Source of the DNA: JBHEBG01 sp046557915 | GTDB taxonomy: Bacteria > Bacteroidota > Bacteroidia > Flavobacteriales > Flavobacteriaceae | Length of the DNA stretch: 64,000 nt | Assembly: GCF_046557915.1 (NCBI RefSeq) | Contig: NZ_JBHEBG010000002.1 | Coordinates: 124,001-188,000, forward strand | Reading direction: 5' to 3' | Notes under the pieces: generated by a model | What the model saw: only the letters and a program-made list of their open reading frames with translations | Databases searched by the model: none | Told to the model about the DNA's origin: nothing | Program-made: the position numbers and the translations under genes | Shown: one piece after another, positions 1-8,126 of the stretch | How positions within the stretch are numbered: position 1 is the first letter of the stretch | Layout: each line of letters opens with the position of its first letter

Positions 1-727
1 TGCAGGTGCCATAAAAGCCTTGGAGGAACATGCCATCTATCCCGATATGGTCTCTGGAACCAGCGCCGGAGCTTTGGTAGGAGCACTATACGCAGCTGGG
101 TACTCACCACAAGAAATAGTTGCGGTCTTAAAAAAAATTAAGCTTTTCAGTTTTTCGCGTTACGCGCTAGGAAAACCAGGTTTTGTAGATACCGATACGT
201 TTAAGGAGTTCTTGTTGGAATATCTGCCCGACAACGATTTTCAAACCCTCCAAAAAAGATTGTATATAACTGCCACCGATTTGGTGAATGGTACTGCAAA
301 GATATTTACTAAAGGCGATTTAATAAGCGCCATCTTGGCATCATCGGCATTCCCTGGTGTCTTTACCCCTGTTATCATTGACAACACCCTTTATTCAGAC
401 GGGGGAATAGTCGATAATTTTCCTGTGGATCCCCTAAAAAATAAATGTGATGAGCTCTATGGGGTATATGTAAGTCCGGTAAAAAAAATGAACATGGAAG
501 AATTTAGGCATTCTTATAATGTTGTGGATAGGGCATTGCATTTGAAGATGCATCGGAACTCGGTGGCCAAATTTCCGATTTGCAATTTGGTAATATACCC
601 GGATAAATTGGGGGATTATGGGCTGTTTAGTCCAAATCACCTGGATGAAATTTTTGAAATAGGATACTCGGCCACCAAAATGGAATTGGAAAAATGGTAT
701 GCCGAAATGGCTTTTTTGAAACACTAA
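1..727 (+). CDS. patatin-like phospholipase family protein, 5' truncated by window edge
   Basis: The open frame is already open at the first bases (codons from position 2) and ends at TAA 725-727, so the true start lies outside the window. The first visible residues, AGAIKALEE, match the stretch after the oxyanion glycine loop of patatins. GTSAG is the GxSxG nucleophile elbow carrying the catalytic serine, and DGGIVDNFPV carries the Asp-Gly that completes the Ser-Asp dyad. Patatin-like proteins are lipid acyl hydrolases, and Bacteroidota often carry them as envelope-associated enzymes. A signal peptide, if any, is not visible. About 230 bp of non-coding DNA separates it from the next gene. 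The family call is firm; the substrate is unknown. Confidence 0.88.
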   Translation, partial: AGAIKALEEHAIYPDMVSGTSAGALVGALYAAGYSPQEIVAVLKKIKLFSFSRYALGKPGFVDTDTFKEFLLEYLPDNDFQTLQKRLYITATDLVNGTAKIFTKGDLISAILASSAFPGVFTPVIIDNTLYSDGGIVDNFPVDPLKNKCDELYGVYVSPVKKMNMEEFRHSYNVVDRALHLKMHRNSVAKFPICNLVIYPDKLGDYGLFSPNHLDEIFEIGYSATKMELEKWYAEMAFLKH

Positions 728-957
728 GGTAACGTTCAAAACCTATCTAGCCTATTGATTTTGATAGGATTAACTTTTTTGGACCACTGTTTTTTTGTAA
801 CTTAAAAAACACTGTCTACAATCAAAAAAGGTATCCCATCTTTTTTTGGATTGATGTTTTAAAGCTAGAGACTCCATGTAGTTGGTATCAGCATCCTTAT
901 AGAAATTCTACCTAATCCTATAGACTAGGTCAAAAAAACAACGTAAACTTTAATAGC

Positions 958-1716
958 ATGAATCCATTAGTATTGTTCAGTATCATTTTTGGGCTAATTC
1001 TAATAGCCGGAATTCGCATAGTTTTTGAATATAAAAGAGCTCTGAAATTCCGTTTTGGAAAATACATAAAAACCTTACAGCCCGGTTTCCGATGGATTAT
1101 TCCAATTGTAGAAACAATTCAGATCGTAGATATCCGTGTTATAACCATCAATGTAGTTTCCCAGGAAGTAATGACGGAGGATAACGTACCCTGTAGCATT
1201 GACGGTGTAGTATTTTTCAGGGTTAGGGATCCGGAGAGGGCCGTATTGGAGGTAGAGGAATATTCCTTTGCCATAACCCAGTTGTCCCAGGCAGCACTAA
1301 GGGATGTTTGTGGCAAGGTAGAGTTAGATACCATCTTGTCTAAGCGAGAGGAAATGGGTAAGAATATCAAAACAATTGTGGAACAAGAAACCAAAGAATG
1401 GGGTATAGAAATCATTGATGTTAAGATTAAGGATATTCAGCTACCCGAAAACATGCGGCGTATGATGGCCAATCAGGCAGAGGCGGAAAGATCTAGACGG
1501 GCAAGGATTATTCTGGCTCTCGCCGAAGAACAGGCCGCTGGCAAACTTCTAGAGGCAGGTAAACTCATAGATCAATCACCATCGGCCATAAAATTACGTC
1601 TATACCAAACCCTATCGAACATAGCGGCGGAAAAAAATTCCACCATCCTTTTCCCGTTTCCGGAAGAAGTGTTGCCCCAGAAAACACAGAAAAGTAGCAA
1701 GAAGAAAAGGGGCTAA
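958..1716 (+). CDS. SPFH/band 7 (stomatin/slipin-like) membrane protein
   Basis: This 252-residue protein has one N-terminal hydrophobic segment (about residues 3-21) and then the band-7 core. The KFRFGKY...LQPGFRWIIPI stretch is typical of slipins. The region around ITINVVSQEVMTEDNVPC and RDPERAVLEVEEY belongs to the SPFH fold, and the helical tail NQAEAERSRRARI is the usual oligomerisation segment. Such proteins form ring scaffolds in membrane microdomains and often bind proteases, but no NfeD-type protease partner lies next to it here. The lysine-rich C terminus (KSSKKKRG) is probably cytoplasmic. It ends 8 bp before the convergent next gene. The family is well supported; the role is open. 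Confidence 0.88.
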   Translation: MNPLVLFSIIFGLILIAGIRIVFEYKRALKFRFGKYIKTLQPGFRWIIPIVETIQIVDIRVITINVVSQEVMTEDNVPCSIDGVVFFRVRDPERAVLEVEEYSFAITQLSQAALRDVCGKVELDTILSKREEMGKNIKTIVEQETKEWGIEIIDVKIKDIQLPENMRRMMANQAEAERSRRARIILALAEEQAAGKLLEAGKLIDQSPSAIKLRLYQTLSNIAAEKNSTILFPFPEEVLPQKTQKSSKKKRG

Positions 1717-1724
1717 GAAGAATA

Positions 1725-2819
1725 TTATGGAAGGGTGTTATAGTCCAAATGGGTAATTTCTAGATGTAACCAATCAAAATCGCCTTGATCTAACCTCCAG
1801 ACTACCCTGCTCTTGTGCGGAATTTTAATACCATCGAAGGTTTTATGTCCCAGTGCTTCAATAAACCATTTTTCCAAACGCGCATCTTTTCCAGTTCCAT
1901 AATAGCGTTCACATTCAAAAGAAACCATTTCACCTTTATCGGTAAACGTAAAGATTCCTGTTACACTTTTATCATTTATGGTGAGCGTTGCCTTGGCCGT
2001 GTTTGGGGCAATTTCTTCCCAAATGATGTTTTCGTTAAGTGCTGCTGTGGGAAACCAACTCGTTTCCGCCAGATATCGGAGCATGGAGGCGGAATTTACT
2101 TTGGGGTGATTTCTTTCATCGACTACCGTGAAGAATCCCAAGAGCTTAATCAACATTTCTCCTTCTCCATGGATCAACTTGTCTCGCCCTAGTAAATGCA
2201 CTAATGGCATAGCCTTTACATTCGCCTGCCAAATAAAAGCTGACCGATCTACCCTAAAATGTTGTGTAGCCGTAAAAGGCATCCATTTAGAGTTGGGCTT
2301 GGTACGCATTTGCCCTTCTTGCCCAATGCTTACATAAACAATACGCTCCCTTCCTACAAAACCCGAGTTTAAGATCCATTTCCTTACTATTTCTGGTAAA
2401 TGGGCTATATCTTCATTGGTTATGTGGGGCAAGTTTTTAATATTATCGGTCCGAGACAATACTTCGATCTCCTTTTGCACCATGCCGTTAAAACGGTATG
2501 TAGCGTATGACGAAATGGCGACCAAAAAAACGATTAGATTTACAATGGTGCCGTATTTGGCATCTTTCCAATAGTAGATTATCAGAATCTGAGAGAGCAT
2601 TATAGCAATCATTCCTAGGACGGGCCACCATTGCTGTTTTAGTAGTAAGGCTACAAAAGCGATCACAAACAAAAGACCTGTAAAGAACCAGAAAACGCCT
2701 GTGGTTTTGGAGATGGATAGTGTTAATTGGGATACCTCTTGGAGTTTAAACGCTTTAACAAAGCCCATGAAGTGTATTATGCCATGTATTAAAAGGATAA
2801 AAACAAAAAGATATTTCAT
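1725..2819 (-). CDS. membrane protein with C-terminal DUF6544-like domain
   Basis: The 364-residue protein begins with four predicted transmembrane segments (about residues 3-22, 44-64, 67-85 and 91-110). A soluble C-terminal half of about 230 residues follows, with the LP..V..W...SG..GRE segment and many aromatic residues, which I recognise as the DUF6544-like family of unknown function. It is the last gene on the minus strand after an ABC ATPase, permease and adaptor, 55 bp behind the ATPase, so it may be transcribed with them. That suggests, but does not show, a link to envelope transport. No catalytic motif can be seen. Confidence 0.6.
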   Translation of the reverse strand: MKYLFVFILLIHGIIHFMGFVKAFKLQEVSQLTLSISKTTGVFWFFTGLLFVIAFVALLLKQQWWPVLGMIAIMLSQILIIYYWKDAKYGTIVNLIVFLVAISSYATYRFNGMVQKEIEVLSRTDNIKNLPHITNEDIAHLPEIVRKWILNSGFVGRERIVYVSIGQEGQMRTKPNSKWMPFTATQHFRVDRSAFIWQANVKAMPLVHLLGRDKLIHGEGEMLIKLLGFFTVVDERNHPKVNSASMLRYLAETSWFPTAALNENIIWEEIAPNTAKATLTINDKSVTGIFTFTDKGEMVSFECERYYGTGKDARLEKWFIEALGHKTFDGIKIPHKSRVVWRLDQGDFDWLHLEITHLDYNTLP

Positions 2820-2874
2820 TAGAGTCTTTTTTAGATCAATACCGTTTGTGTATCACGGGTATGCTAAAATGGAA

Positions 2875-3549
2875 TCATTTTATGATACGACCATCCTCCA
2901 TTTTAATAATTCTGTCGGTTCGTTTTGCAAAATCCTTATCGTGGGTCACTACAAGCAGGGATAATCCCTTTTCTTCTTTCAATTGTTTAAAGATCTGGAA
3001 TACGTTTTCGGCATTGTAACTGTCCAGATTTCCTGTAGGTTCGTCGCCCATCAGAATCGAAGGGTTATTTATAAGCGCACGGGCAATGGCAACACGTTGC
3101 TTTTCACCACCCGATATTCTAGATGCGCGCTTCCTTGCCAAATTTTCAATATTCAGTATTTTAAGATTTTGTATGGCATTATGTTCTATTTCGCCATGCG
3201 ATTTTTCACCCAGTTTCTTTGCCGGAAGCATCACATTCTCTAGAACACTGAATTCTGATAACAAATAATGAAATTGAAATACAAAACCAATATGTTTGTT
3301 TCTAATTCTAGACAGTTCGGTAGAGGGCTTACCACTGACCAATTGTCCGTTTAAATGCAAAAGACCCTCGTAATCCGTATCCATAGTAGAAAGAATGTAC
3401 AGCAAGGTAGATTTACCAGAACCCGATTTCCCCATAATTGAAGCAAATTCGCCTTGTTTTACTTCAAAGGAAATGTCTTTGAGCACATGGAAGAGCACGG
3501 GCTTTTTAAAGTGTTTGTTTATATCTATTGCTTGTAAAACAGACTTCAT
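2875..3549 (-). CDS. ABC transporter ATP-binding protein (LolD/MacB-type)
   Basis: This 224-residue nucleotide-binding subunit has Walker A GKSGSGKST (residues 40-48), signature ISGGEKQR (145-152), Walker B ILMGDEPTGNLD (from 165) and the switch histidine in VTHD (about 201-204). The TGNLD sequence after Walker B and the short length are typical of the LolD/MacB (3.A.1.122) group, which works with FtsX-like permeases by mechanotransmission. The permease and the membrane fusion lipoprotein lie directly upstream on the same strand (10 bp gap to the permease), so the three form one exporter. The substrate could be an antimicrobial, a lipid or a lipoprotein; the sequence does not decide. Confidence 0.92.
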   Translation of the reverse strand: MKSVLQAIDINKHFKKPVLFHVLKDISFEVKQGEFASIMGKSGSGKSTLLYILSTMDTDYEGLLHLNGQLVSGKPSTELSRIRNKHIGFVFQFHYLLSEFSVLENVMLPAKKLGEKSHGEIEHNAIQNLKILNIENLARKRASRISGGEKQRVAIARALINNPSILMGDEPTGNLDSYNAENVFQIFKQLKEEKGLSLLVVTHDKDFAKRTDRIIKMEDGRIIK

Positions 3550-3558
3550 TTAATTAGA

Positions 3559-4821
3559 TTAAGTTCCTCGGATAATACGTACAGGATCAATATGTTTGGC
3601 CTTGTTTGAAGGTAAATACCCTGCTATAAATGTAGAAACAAGGGCAAAGGAAATACCTATAAGGTAATACGTAATGTTGTAGTTGATAGGGTAGGTGGTT
3701 ATCGTTGGCAGGGCCTCGGTCTCAAAAGCAAGGTTATCTATAAGTGTAGATAGCAAATAACCAATTGCCAACCCCAGTGTACCACCTATTCCGCCAATGA
3801 TCATGGCCTGACTCATAAAAATCAGTTGCACATCTACCCCGGAAAACCCCGTAGCTTTTAGAATGGCTATATCTTTCATCTTTTCATAGATCAACATATT
3901 AAGAATGTTATAGATGCCAAAACCCGCCACAATAAGTAATGTTATGGAGACCGAATATGTAATTAGGTTACGGATGTTTGAACCTGTTTCAAATTGGGCG
4001 TTGGCCTCATTAATATCGGTTGCCTTAAGATCAAATTGCCGCTCTAATTGGTTAGACATAGGTTCTGCCAAGGCAATATCATACAGCTTAACATTGATAT
4101 CGGTTACGTAGTTTTCTGGCTCACCCAAAATACGCTGCACCGTTTTTAAGTTGGCATAACTCTGTACATTGTCAATTTCAGCAATTCCACTTTGATATAT
4201 ACCTACTATTTTCAGTGGAAAAATAGCTCCTTTGGTAGTACTTACCTGTACACGATCTCCTGGTGACAAAGACATTTTGTCCGCTACCCCTGCGCCCAGG
4301 AGAATACCATTCTCATTATTTTTTAATGCAGCCGGACTCCCTTGAATAATGTAAGATTGCATATTGGAAAGACGTACTTCTTCCATAATGTCTATGCCCG
4401 CTAAATTTCCCCCTAACTCTATGGATCCGGATAAATAAAATATTTGCGCCCTTAATTGAGGCGTAGCACCCTTTACTTTTTTATCTGCCTTAAGGTGGTT
4501 AAGAATTGGAATGGCGTTATGAATTTTTTTTTGACCTTGTTTCGGTTTTATGGAGTGCACAATATTGAGGGCACCCTTAAAATCGTCATACCTAGAAATG
4601 GGCTGTTCCTTAGAAGGTTCAATTTCGTTATAGATATGAATGTGGGGTGTTTGGTTTAGTACGAGATCGTCCAACATTTGGTTCAATCCGGTCATAAAGC
4701 TTACCAGGGTAATATAAGCTCCAATGCCAAAAGTTACCCCAAGGGCTGCAGTTATGGTAGACTTCATTTTAGTAATTAAATGGGTCTTTGCAATATTGAG
4801 TATAACTTTCCAATTGATCAT
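3559..4821 (-). CDS. ABC transporter permease (FtsX/LolE/MacB family)
   Basis: The protein has 420 residues with one N-terminal transmembrane segment (about 20-40), a large periplasmic MacB-PCD domain, and three C-terminal segments (about 285-310, 330-355 and 380-405). This is the standard four-segment plan of FtsX-like permeases. Residues near MYLIYEKMKDIAILKATGFS form the coupling helix motif that contacts the ATPase. Its start overlaps the end of the adaptor gene by 4 bp (ATGA), which indicates translational coupling. With its neighbours it would form a MacAB-like export complex spanning the inner membrane. No outer-membrane partner is visible in the window. Confidence 0.9.
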   Translation of the reverse strand: MINWKVILNIAKTHLITKMKSTITAALGVTFGIGAYITLVSFMTGLNQMLDDLVLNQTPHIHIYNEIEPSKEQPISRYDDFKGALNIVHSIKPKQGQKKIHNAIPILNHLKADKKVKGATPQLRAQIFYLSGSIELGGNLAGIDIMEEVRLSNMQSYIIQGSPAALKNNENGILLGAGVADKMSLSPGDRVQVSTTKGAIFPLKIVGIYQSGIAEIDNVQSYANLKTVQRILGEPENYVTDINVKLYDIALAEPMSNQLERQFDLKATDINEANAQFETGSNIRNLITYSVSITLLIVAGFGIYNILNMLIYEKMKDIAILKATGFSGVDVQLIFMSQAMIIGGIGGTLGLAIGYLLSTLIDNLAFETEALPTITTYPINYNITYYLIGISFALVSTFIAGYLPSNKAKHIDPVRIIRGT

Positions 4822-5921
4822 TCCTTCGGCTTTTGGATGTAAGTATCCGGGTCTAAACCAGAAATTATTTCAACCACATCCATATTGCTCAAGCCCGTAA
4901 CTACCTCTACGATGCCCTTGTCCGTGAGTACCTTATTTTTATCAATAAGATATTCGTTAGGGATGGTAAGGGCATTATTTTTTTTGGCAACAATGATATT
5001 GCCCTCTCCGGCAAGACCGGGATAAAGCATATCTGGAGCCTTATCAAAAAGGGCCTCAACTTTAAAGGTTTGCGACCTTTCGTCCTTGGAAGGGTATATT
5101 TTGCTTAGCGTTGCCTCAAAAAGATCGGATTTGTATGCATCTAAAGTAATAATTGCCTTCTGACCAATTCTCAATTTTACGATGTCTACTTCGTCTACAA
5201 GCAATTCTATTACAAAGGAGTTGGTAGATCCTACCGAAGCCAATGGTTCTAGGGTATTTACAATTTCACCTGTGTTTTTATATAGATCGTAAACCGTGCC
5301 GTTTATTTTACTTTCTACGCTATAGTCCTTGGTGGTGATTAATGAGGTCTTGTAATTGTTTTCGGCCTGTTTTAGGGTAGTCTCCAATTCGTTTTTGGTT
5401 CGTTGGTATTTGTTCTTAAGTAGAATACTGTTGTTTTGGGAAAGTTCATAGGCAAGTTTTCGGTTGTCATATTCTACTTTGGATCCGATTTGCTGGTCCC
5501 AAAGGTTTTTTTGCCGGTAATAGTTTACGGAGTCGTTTTGCAACTGCAATTTAGCCGTACTGAGCTGTTCTTTTAATTCGCTAAGAAGCGTTGCCTTACC
5601 GCTATAATTTTCTTTGGCCAATTGCAATTGTAGTTTCGCATTTTCGGTGTTCAACTTTGGCGTGGCGTTCACAATTTGAATGATTGGGTCGTGTCGCCTA
5701 ACCGTATCGCCTTCCTCTACCAAGTTTTTCTCCAATATTCCTGCAACTATAGCATAAACTTTGTAAAGGCTGTCTGGCTGCACGGTAACAGAGGAATAAA
5801 CAGATTCTGTGATTTTGGTTTTTGTAGGAAGTATTCGTTCTTCATTGGTATTACAAGAGCCTAACAATAGGGCAACAATAATAGAAAGCGCTATAAATTT
5901 AAGTGCTTTTATATAGACCAT
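4818..5921 (-). CDS. HlyD/MacA-type periplasmic adaptor lipoprotein
   Basis: The frame stays open to 6041, but the ATG at 5919-5921 is the better start. It gives MVYIKALKFIALSIIV followed by a lipobox ending LLGSC, that is, a lipoprotein signal peptide; the longer version puts 40 odd residues before it. The 367-residue mature-type chain has a biotinyl-lipoyl half motif (GILEKNLVEEGDTVRRHDPI), a long coiled-coil hairpin (about residues 85-190), the second lipoyl half (SKINGTVYDLYKNTGEIV) and a beta-barrel domain. It links an inner-membrane MacB-like pump to an outer-membrane channel. It is the first gene of the three-gene exporter and overlaps the permease by 4 bp. Confidence 0.88.
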   Translation of the reverse strand: MVYIKALKFIALSIIVALLLGSCNTNEERILPTKTKITESVYSSVTVQPDSLYKVYAIVAGILEKNLVEEGDTVRRHDPIIQIVNATPKLNTENAKLQLQLAKENYSGKATLLSELKEQLSTAKLQLQNDSVNYYRQKNLWDQQIGSKVEYDNRKLAYELSQNNSILLKNKYQRTKNELETTLKQAENNYKTSLITTKDYSVESKINGTVYDLYKNTGEIVNTLEPLASVGSTNSFVIELLVDEVDIVKLRIGQKAIITLDAYKSDLFEATLSKIYPSKDERSQTFKVEALFDKAPDMLYPGLAGEGNIIVAKKNNALTIPNEYLIDKNKVLTDKGIVEVVTGLSNMDVVEIISGLDPDTYIQKPKE

Positions 5922-6047
5922 AATCCGAAACCATTTATAATATTCCAATAGGGCAAAGCCGATAGCTAAGCATATGGTAATATGGATGCTATCTTTTAAA
6001 ATCAAGATTTCCTTGGACCACAAAAAAATCGGAAGAAACACAAACTT

Positions 6048-6677
6048 TTACAGTTGTAGCGTACGTATTTTCCAACCGTTTTCCTTAGTGCGCAAGGCAA
6101 TTAGATTATCGGCGAGCAATTTGGCGCCCAGCTTTGGAAGTTGGTATCTTCTCTTGGTCATCTGAATGTTGTATCGTCTATCAAAAAACTCTACGATTTC
6201 TCCAGAAAGATCCATAAGGACATCATGAAACTTATAATCATATATTTTGAGGTTGAACTCATTGTTCCCTCTAAACACCTTGTCAAATACCACTCCGGTA
6301 GTATAGCCATTGTTAAAATTGGACACGTTTAAGAATTGATAATCTATTACCAGATTCCCCTTGGTATCTATAAATCCATAAATAGGGATTTCATCCACCA
6401 TCTTTTTTACGATACATCTTCCTTCCTTAAAAACTGGATATCCTGTTCCGGTAATATCCCTCGAAGATTTGTTTGGGGCGGTGTTCCAGTGTAGATCGTC
6501 CCTAAAGTCAATGACCAAAACCCCATCGGTGTTTATAAAACCCCATTGCTTACCTTTTCTTACGGCCGCTATACCGTCGTTAAAAGGAGCTATCTCATCA
6601 ATATTATCGAGGGATTGGGAAAAAACCAATACGGGTACCATTAAAAAAAGTACAAAATGGAAATATGCGTTTTTCAT
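6048..6677 (-). CDS. secreted WG-repeat protein
   Basis: The frame is open up to 6743, but the ATG at 6675-6677 gives MKNAYFHFVLFLMVPVLVFSQ, a clean signal peptide with cleavage after FSQ, so I use that start. The mature part has at least two WG-type repeats (KQWGFINTDGVLVIDF and YGFIDTKGNLVIDY), each about 40 residues, of the kind that fold as small beta units. The family is common in Bacteroidota and has no defined biochemical role. It lies 126 bp upstream of the adaptor gene on the same strand, so it may or may not share a transcript with it. Its 5' end faces the divergent USP-1 promoter. Confidence 0.7.
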   Translation of the reverse strand: MKNAYFHFVLFLMVPVLVFSQSLDNIDEIAPFNDGIAAVRKGKQWGFINTDGVLVIDFRDDLHWNTAPNKSSRDITGTGYPVFKEGRCIVKKMVDEIPIYGFIDTKGNLVIDYQFLNVSNFNNGYTTGVVFDKVFRGNNEFNLKIYDYKFHDVLMDLSGEIVEFFDRRYNIQMTKRRYQLPKLGAKLLADNLIALRTKENGWKIRTLQL

Positions 6678-6725
6678 GACCAGTTTTTTAAAATTAATGC
6701 GAAGATAGGTTTCCCAAGAATCGGG

Positions 6726-6773
6726 AAAAATGACATTGGTCATTTTTACTTCTGTTACGGCGCACTACATTTG
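6726..6773 (+). promoter_or_regulatory. CRP/FNR-type operator plus -7 box for USP-1
   Basis: A perfect inverted repeat AAAAATGAC-ATTG-GTCATTTTT lies at 6726-6747, with core ATGAC-N4-GTCAT at 6730-6743. After exactly 22 bp comes TACATTTG (6766-6773), a full match to the Bacteroidota -7 consensus TAnnTTTG. No TTG stands at the normal -33 distance. The gene start at 6798 is 24 bp past the box. The same layout recurs at five more dyads in the next 11 kb. Confidence 0.8.
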
Positions 6774-6797
6774 GCCGACCCATAAAACATCAAAATT

Positions 6798-7625
6798 TTG
6801 AAAAAGAAAAGAATTTTAGTGCCCGTAGATTTTTCCCAACATTCAGAATATGCCTTGGAAGTGGCGGCTGCATTGGCAAAAAAAAAGGATTCGGAAATTA
6901 TAGTTCTTCATATGTTGGGCCTTTCAGAAGCTATGTTCACTAAAGATGAAGCCCAGGAATTTATGGAGGCTACTTATTTTATGCGGTTAGCGAAAAAAAG
7001 ATTCGGAACATTTCTGGATAAACCATATTTAGATGGAATAGTGGTAAAGGAAATGATCCAGAACTATAAAGTGTTCGGAGAAATTAACCAAGTGGCCCAA
7101 GAGCAGGATGCCTATTTAATAGTTATGGGCTCGCATGGAACTGCTGGGTTGAGTGAGATTTTTGTTGGCTCAAATACAGAGAAAGTAGTACGTACTTCTG
7201 AGGTGCCCGTTTTAGTGGTAAAGGAGAGGAAGCCAAATTTTGAGATCAAAAAAATGGTATTTGCAAGTGATTTTAAGAACAAAGGCCTGTTAACGTTTAG
7301 GGAAGCCAAACGTTTTGCAGATTATTTTGGGGCAGAATTTCACCCTATTTTTATCAACTTGCCCGGAGATAACTATTTAAGCACTAAAGACGCTGACCAT
7401 AGGATAAATGGTTTTTTAGAGAAATTAGGATTAAAGATGCCCGTTAATATATATAATGATTACAGTGTGGAGAAAGGCGTATTAAACTATGGTCAGGAGA
7501 TTAACGCGGATGTGGTTGGTGTAGCCACCCACGGAAGAAAGGGGTTGGCACATTTTTTTATGGGCAGCATTGCTGAGGATATGGCCAACCATTCCAATAC
7601 GCCTGTGATTACTTTTAAGATATGA
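6798..7625 (+). CDS. universal stress protein, two USP domains (USP-1)
   Basis: A TTG start at 6798 is the only in-frame start that yields the first strand KKKRILVPVDFS; an in-frame stop lies just upstream. The 275 residues form two USP domains. Both keep the ATP-loop pattern G-2x-G-9x-G(S/T): MGSHGTAGLSEIFVGSNT in the first (about 116-133) and ATHGRKGLAHFFMGS in the second. It therefore probably binds nucleotide in both halves, unlike the five USPs further on. Its own promoter carries the best copy of the island's operator. It converges on the TerB-like gene with 3 bp between the stops. The specific function is unknown. Confidence 0.92.
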   Translation: MKKKRILVPVDFSQHSEYALEVAAALAKKKDSEIIVLHMLGLSEAMFTKDEAQEFMEATYFMRLAKKRFGTFLDKPYLDGIVVKEMIQNYKVFGEINQVAQEQDAYLIVMGSHGTAGLSEIFVGSNTEKVVRTSEVPVLVVKERKPNFEIKKMVFASDFKNKGLLTFREAKRFADYFGAEFHPIFINLPGDNYLSTKDADHRINGFLEKLGLKMPVNIYNDYSVEKGVLNYGQEINADVVGVATHGRKGLAHFFMGSIAEDMANHSNTPVITFKI

Positions 7626-7628
7626 TTC

Positions 7629-8036
7629 CTATACCTGATCTAAAAGCAGTTTAAGTTTGGCCAATATAACCAGTTCGGACTTATTGGTCCCCGCAAAAGA
7701 CCGTGCAATTGCATTAGCGGTAGCCATAATTAAATCTTTGATCTCTGGGGTAAAATGCGAGGGATGCTCCTTAAAGAAAACCTTAAATTCATTGAAACAG
7801 TTATGGCCGTCTTTTTCGTATTCTAACAACCAATCGAACACAACCTCTATCTGAAATGCAGCATCCTCACCGTATTCGTCCTCAATATCATCAACATCAA
7901 GCCAATGCTTGCGTACCATTTCCTTTAATTTTTCCAACTCTTTTAGATGTATGGTCCTATCCGCAATGGCAACGGCATAGAATAGTTTCCCTAAATATTG
8001 ATAAAGTTCGTTTCCTACTTTTTCCGAATTCAACAT
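7629..8036 (-). CDS. TerB-like small acidic protein
   Basis: This 135-residue, all-helical, acidic protein has the look of the TerB/DjlA N-terminal fold: YLGKLFYAVAIADRTIHLKE at the start, then helices rich in Asp and Glu (DVDDIEDEYGED), and the LIMATANAIARSFAGTNKSE segment near the end. TerB-type domains are associated with metal or membrane stress, but their chemistry is not established. It is transcribed away from the sensor kinase, and its upstream region holds a dyad and -7 box with the island spacing, so it probably belongs to the same regulon. The family call is moderate; a general hypothetical is the alternative. Confidence 0.6.
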   Translation of the reverse strand: MLNSEKVGNELYQYLGKLFYAVAIADRTIHLKELEKLKEMVRKHWLDVDDIEDEYGEDAAFQIEVVFDWLLEYEKDGHNCFNEFKVFFKEHPSHFTPEIKDLIMATANAIARSFAGTNKSELVILAKLKLLLDQV

Positions 8037-8060
8037 ATTATTACAGCATTATGAAGAGGA

Positions 8061-8104
8061 CAAATTTAGGCCGCATATCCAATATTTTTTATGATAAAAA
8101 TCAG
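8061..8104 (-). promoter_or_regulatory. CRP/FNR-type operator plus -7 box for the TerB-like gene
   Basis: The dyad reads ATGAT-AAAA-ATCAG on the plus strand (8091-8104). On the minus strand, 22 bp further, is TAAATTTG (8068 down to 8061), an exact TAnnTTTG -7 box; the gene start at 8036 lies 25 bp past it. On the plus strand the position at the same distance (8127-8134) carries no -7 box, so this dyad should drive only the TerB-like gene. A TAACTTTG at 8115-8122, only 10 bp from the dyad, might serve the kinase gene, in which case a bound activator could hinder it. Confidence 0.75.
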
Positions 8105-8126
8105 TTATATGCTTTAACTTTGGGGT

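Noticed and set aside
751..768. Hairpin CCTAT...ATAGG behind the patatin gene
   Set aside because: Only 5 bp of stem with a weak T-rich tail; chance level in A/T-rich DNA.
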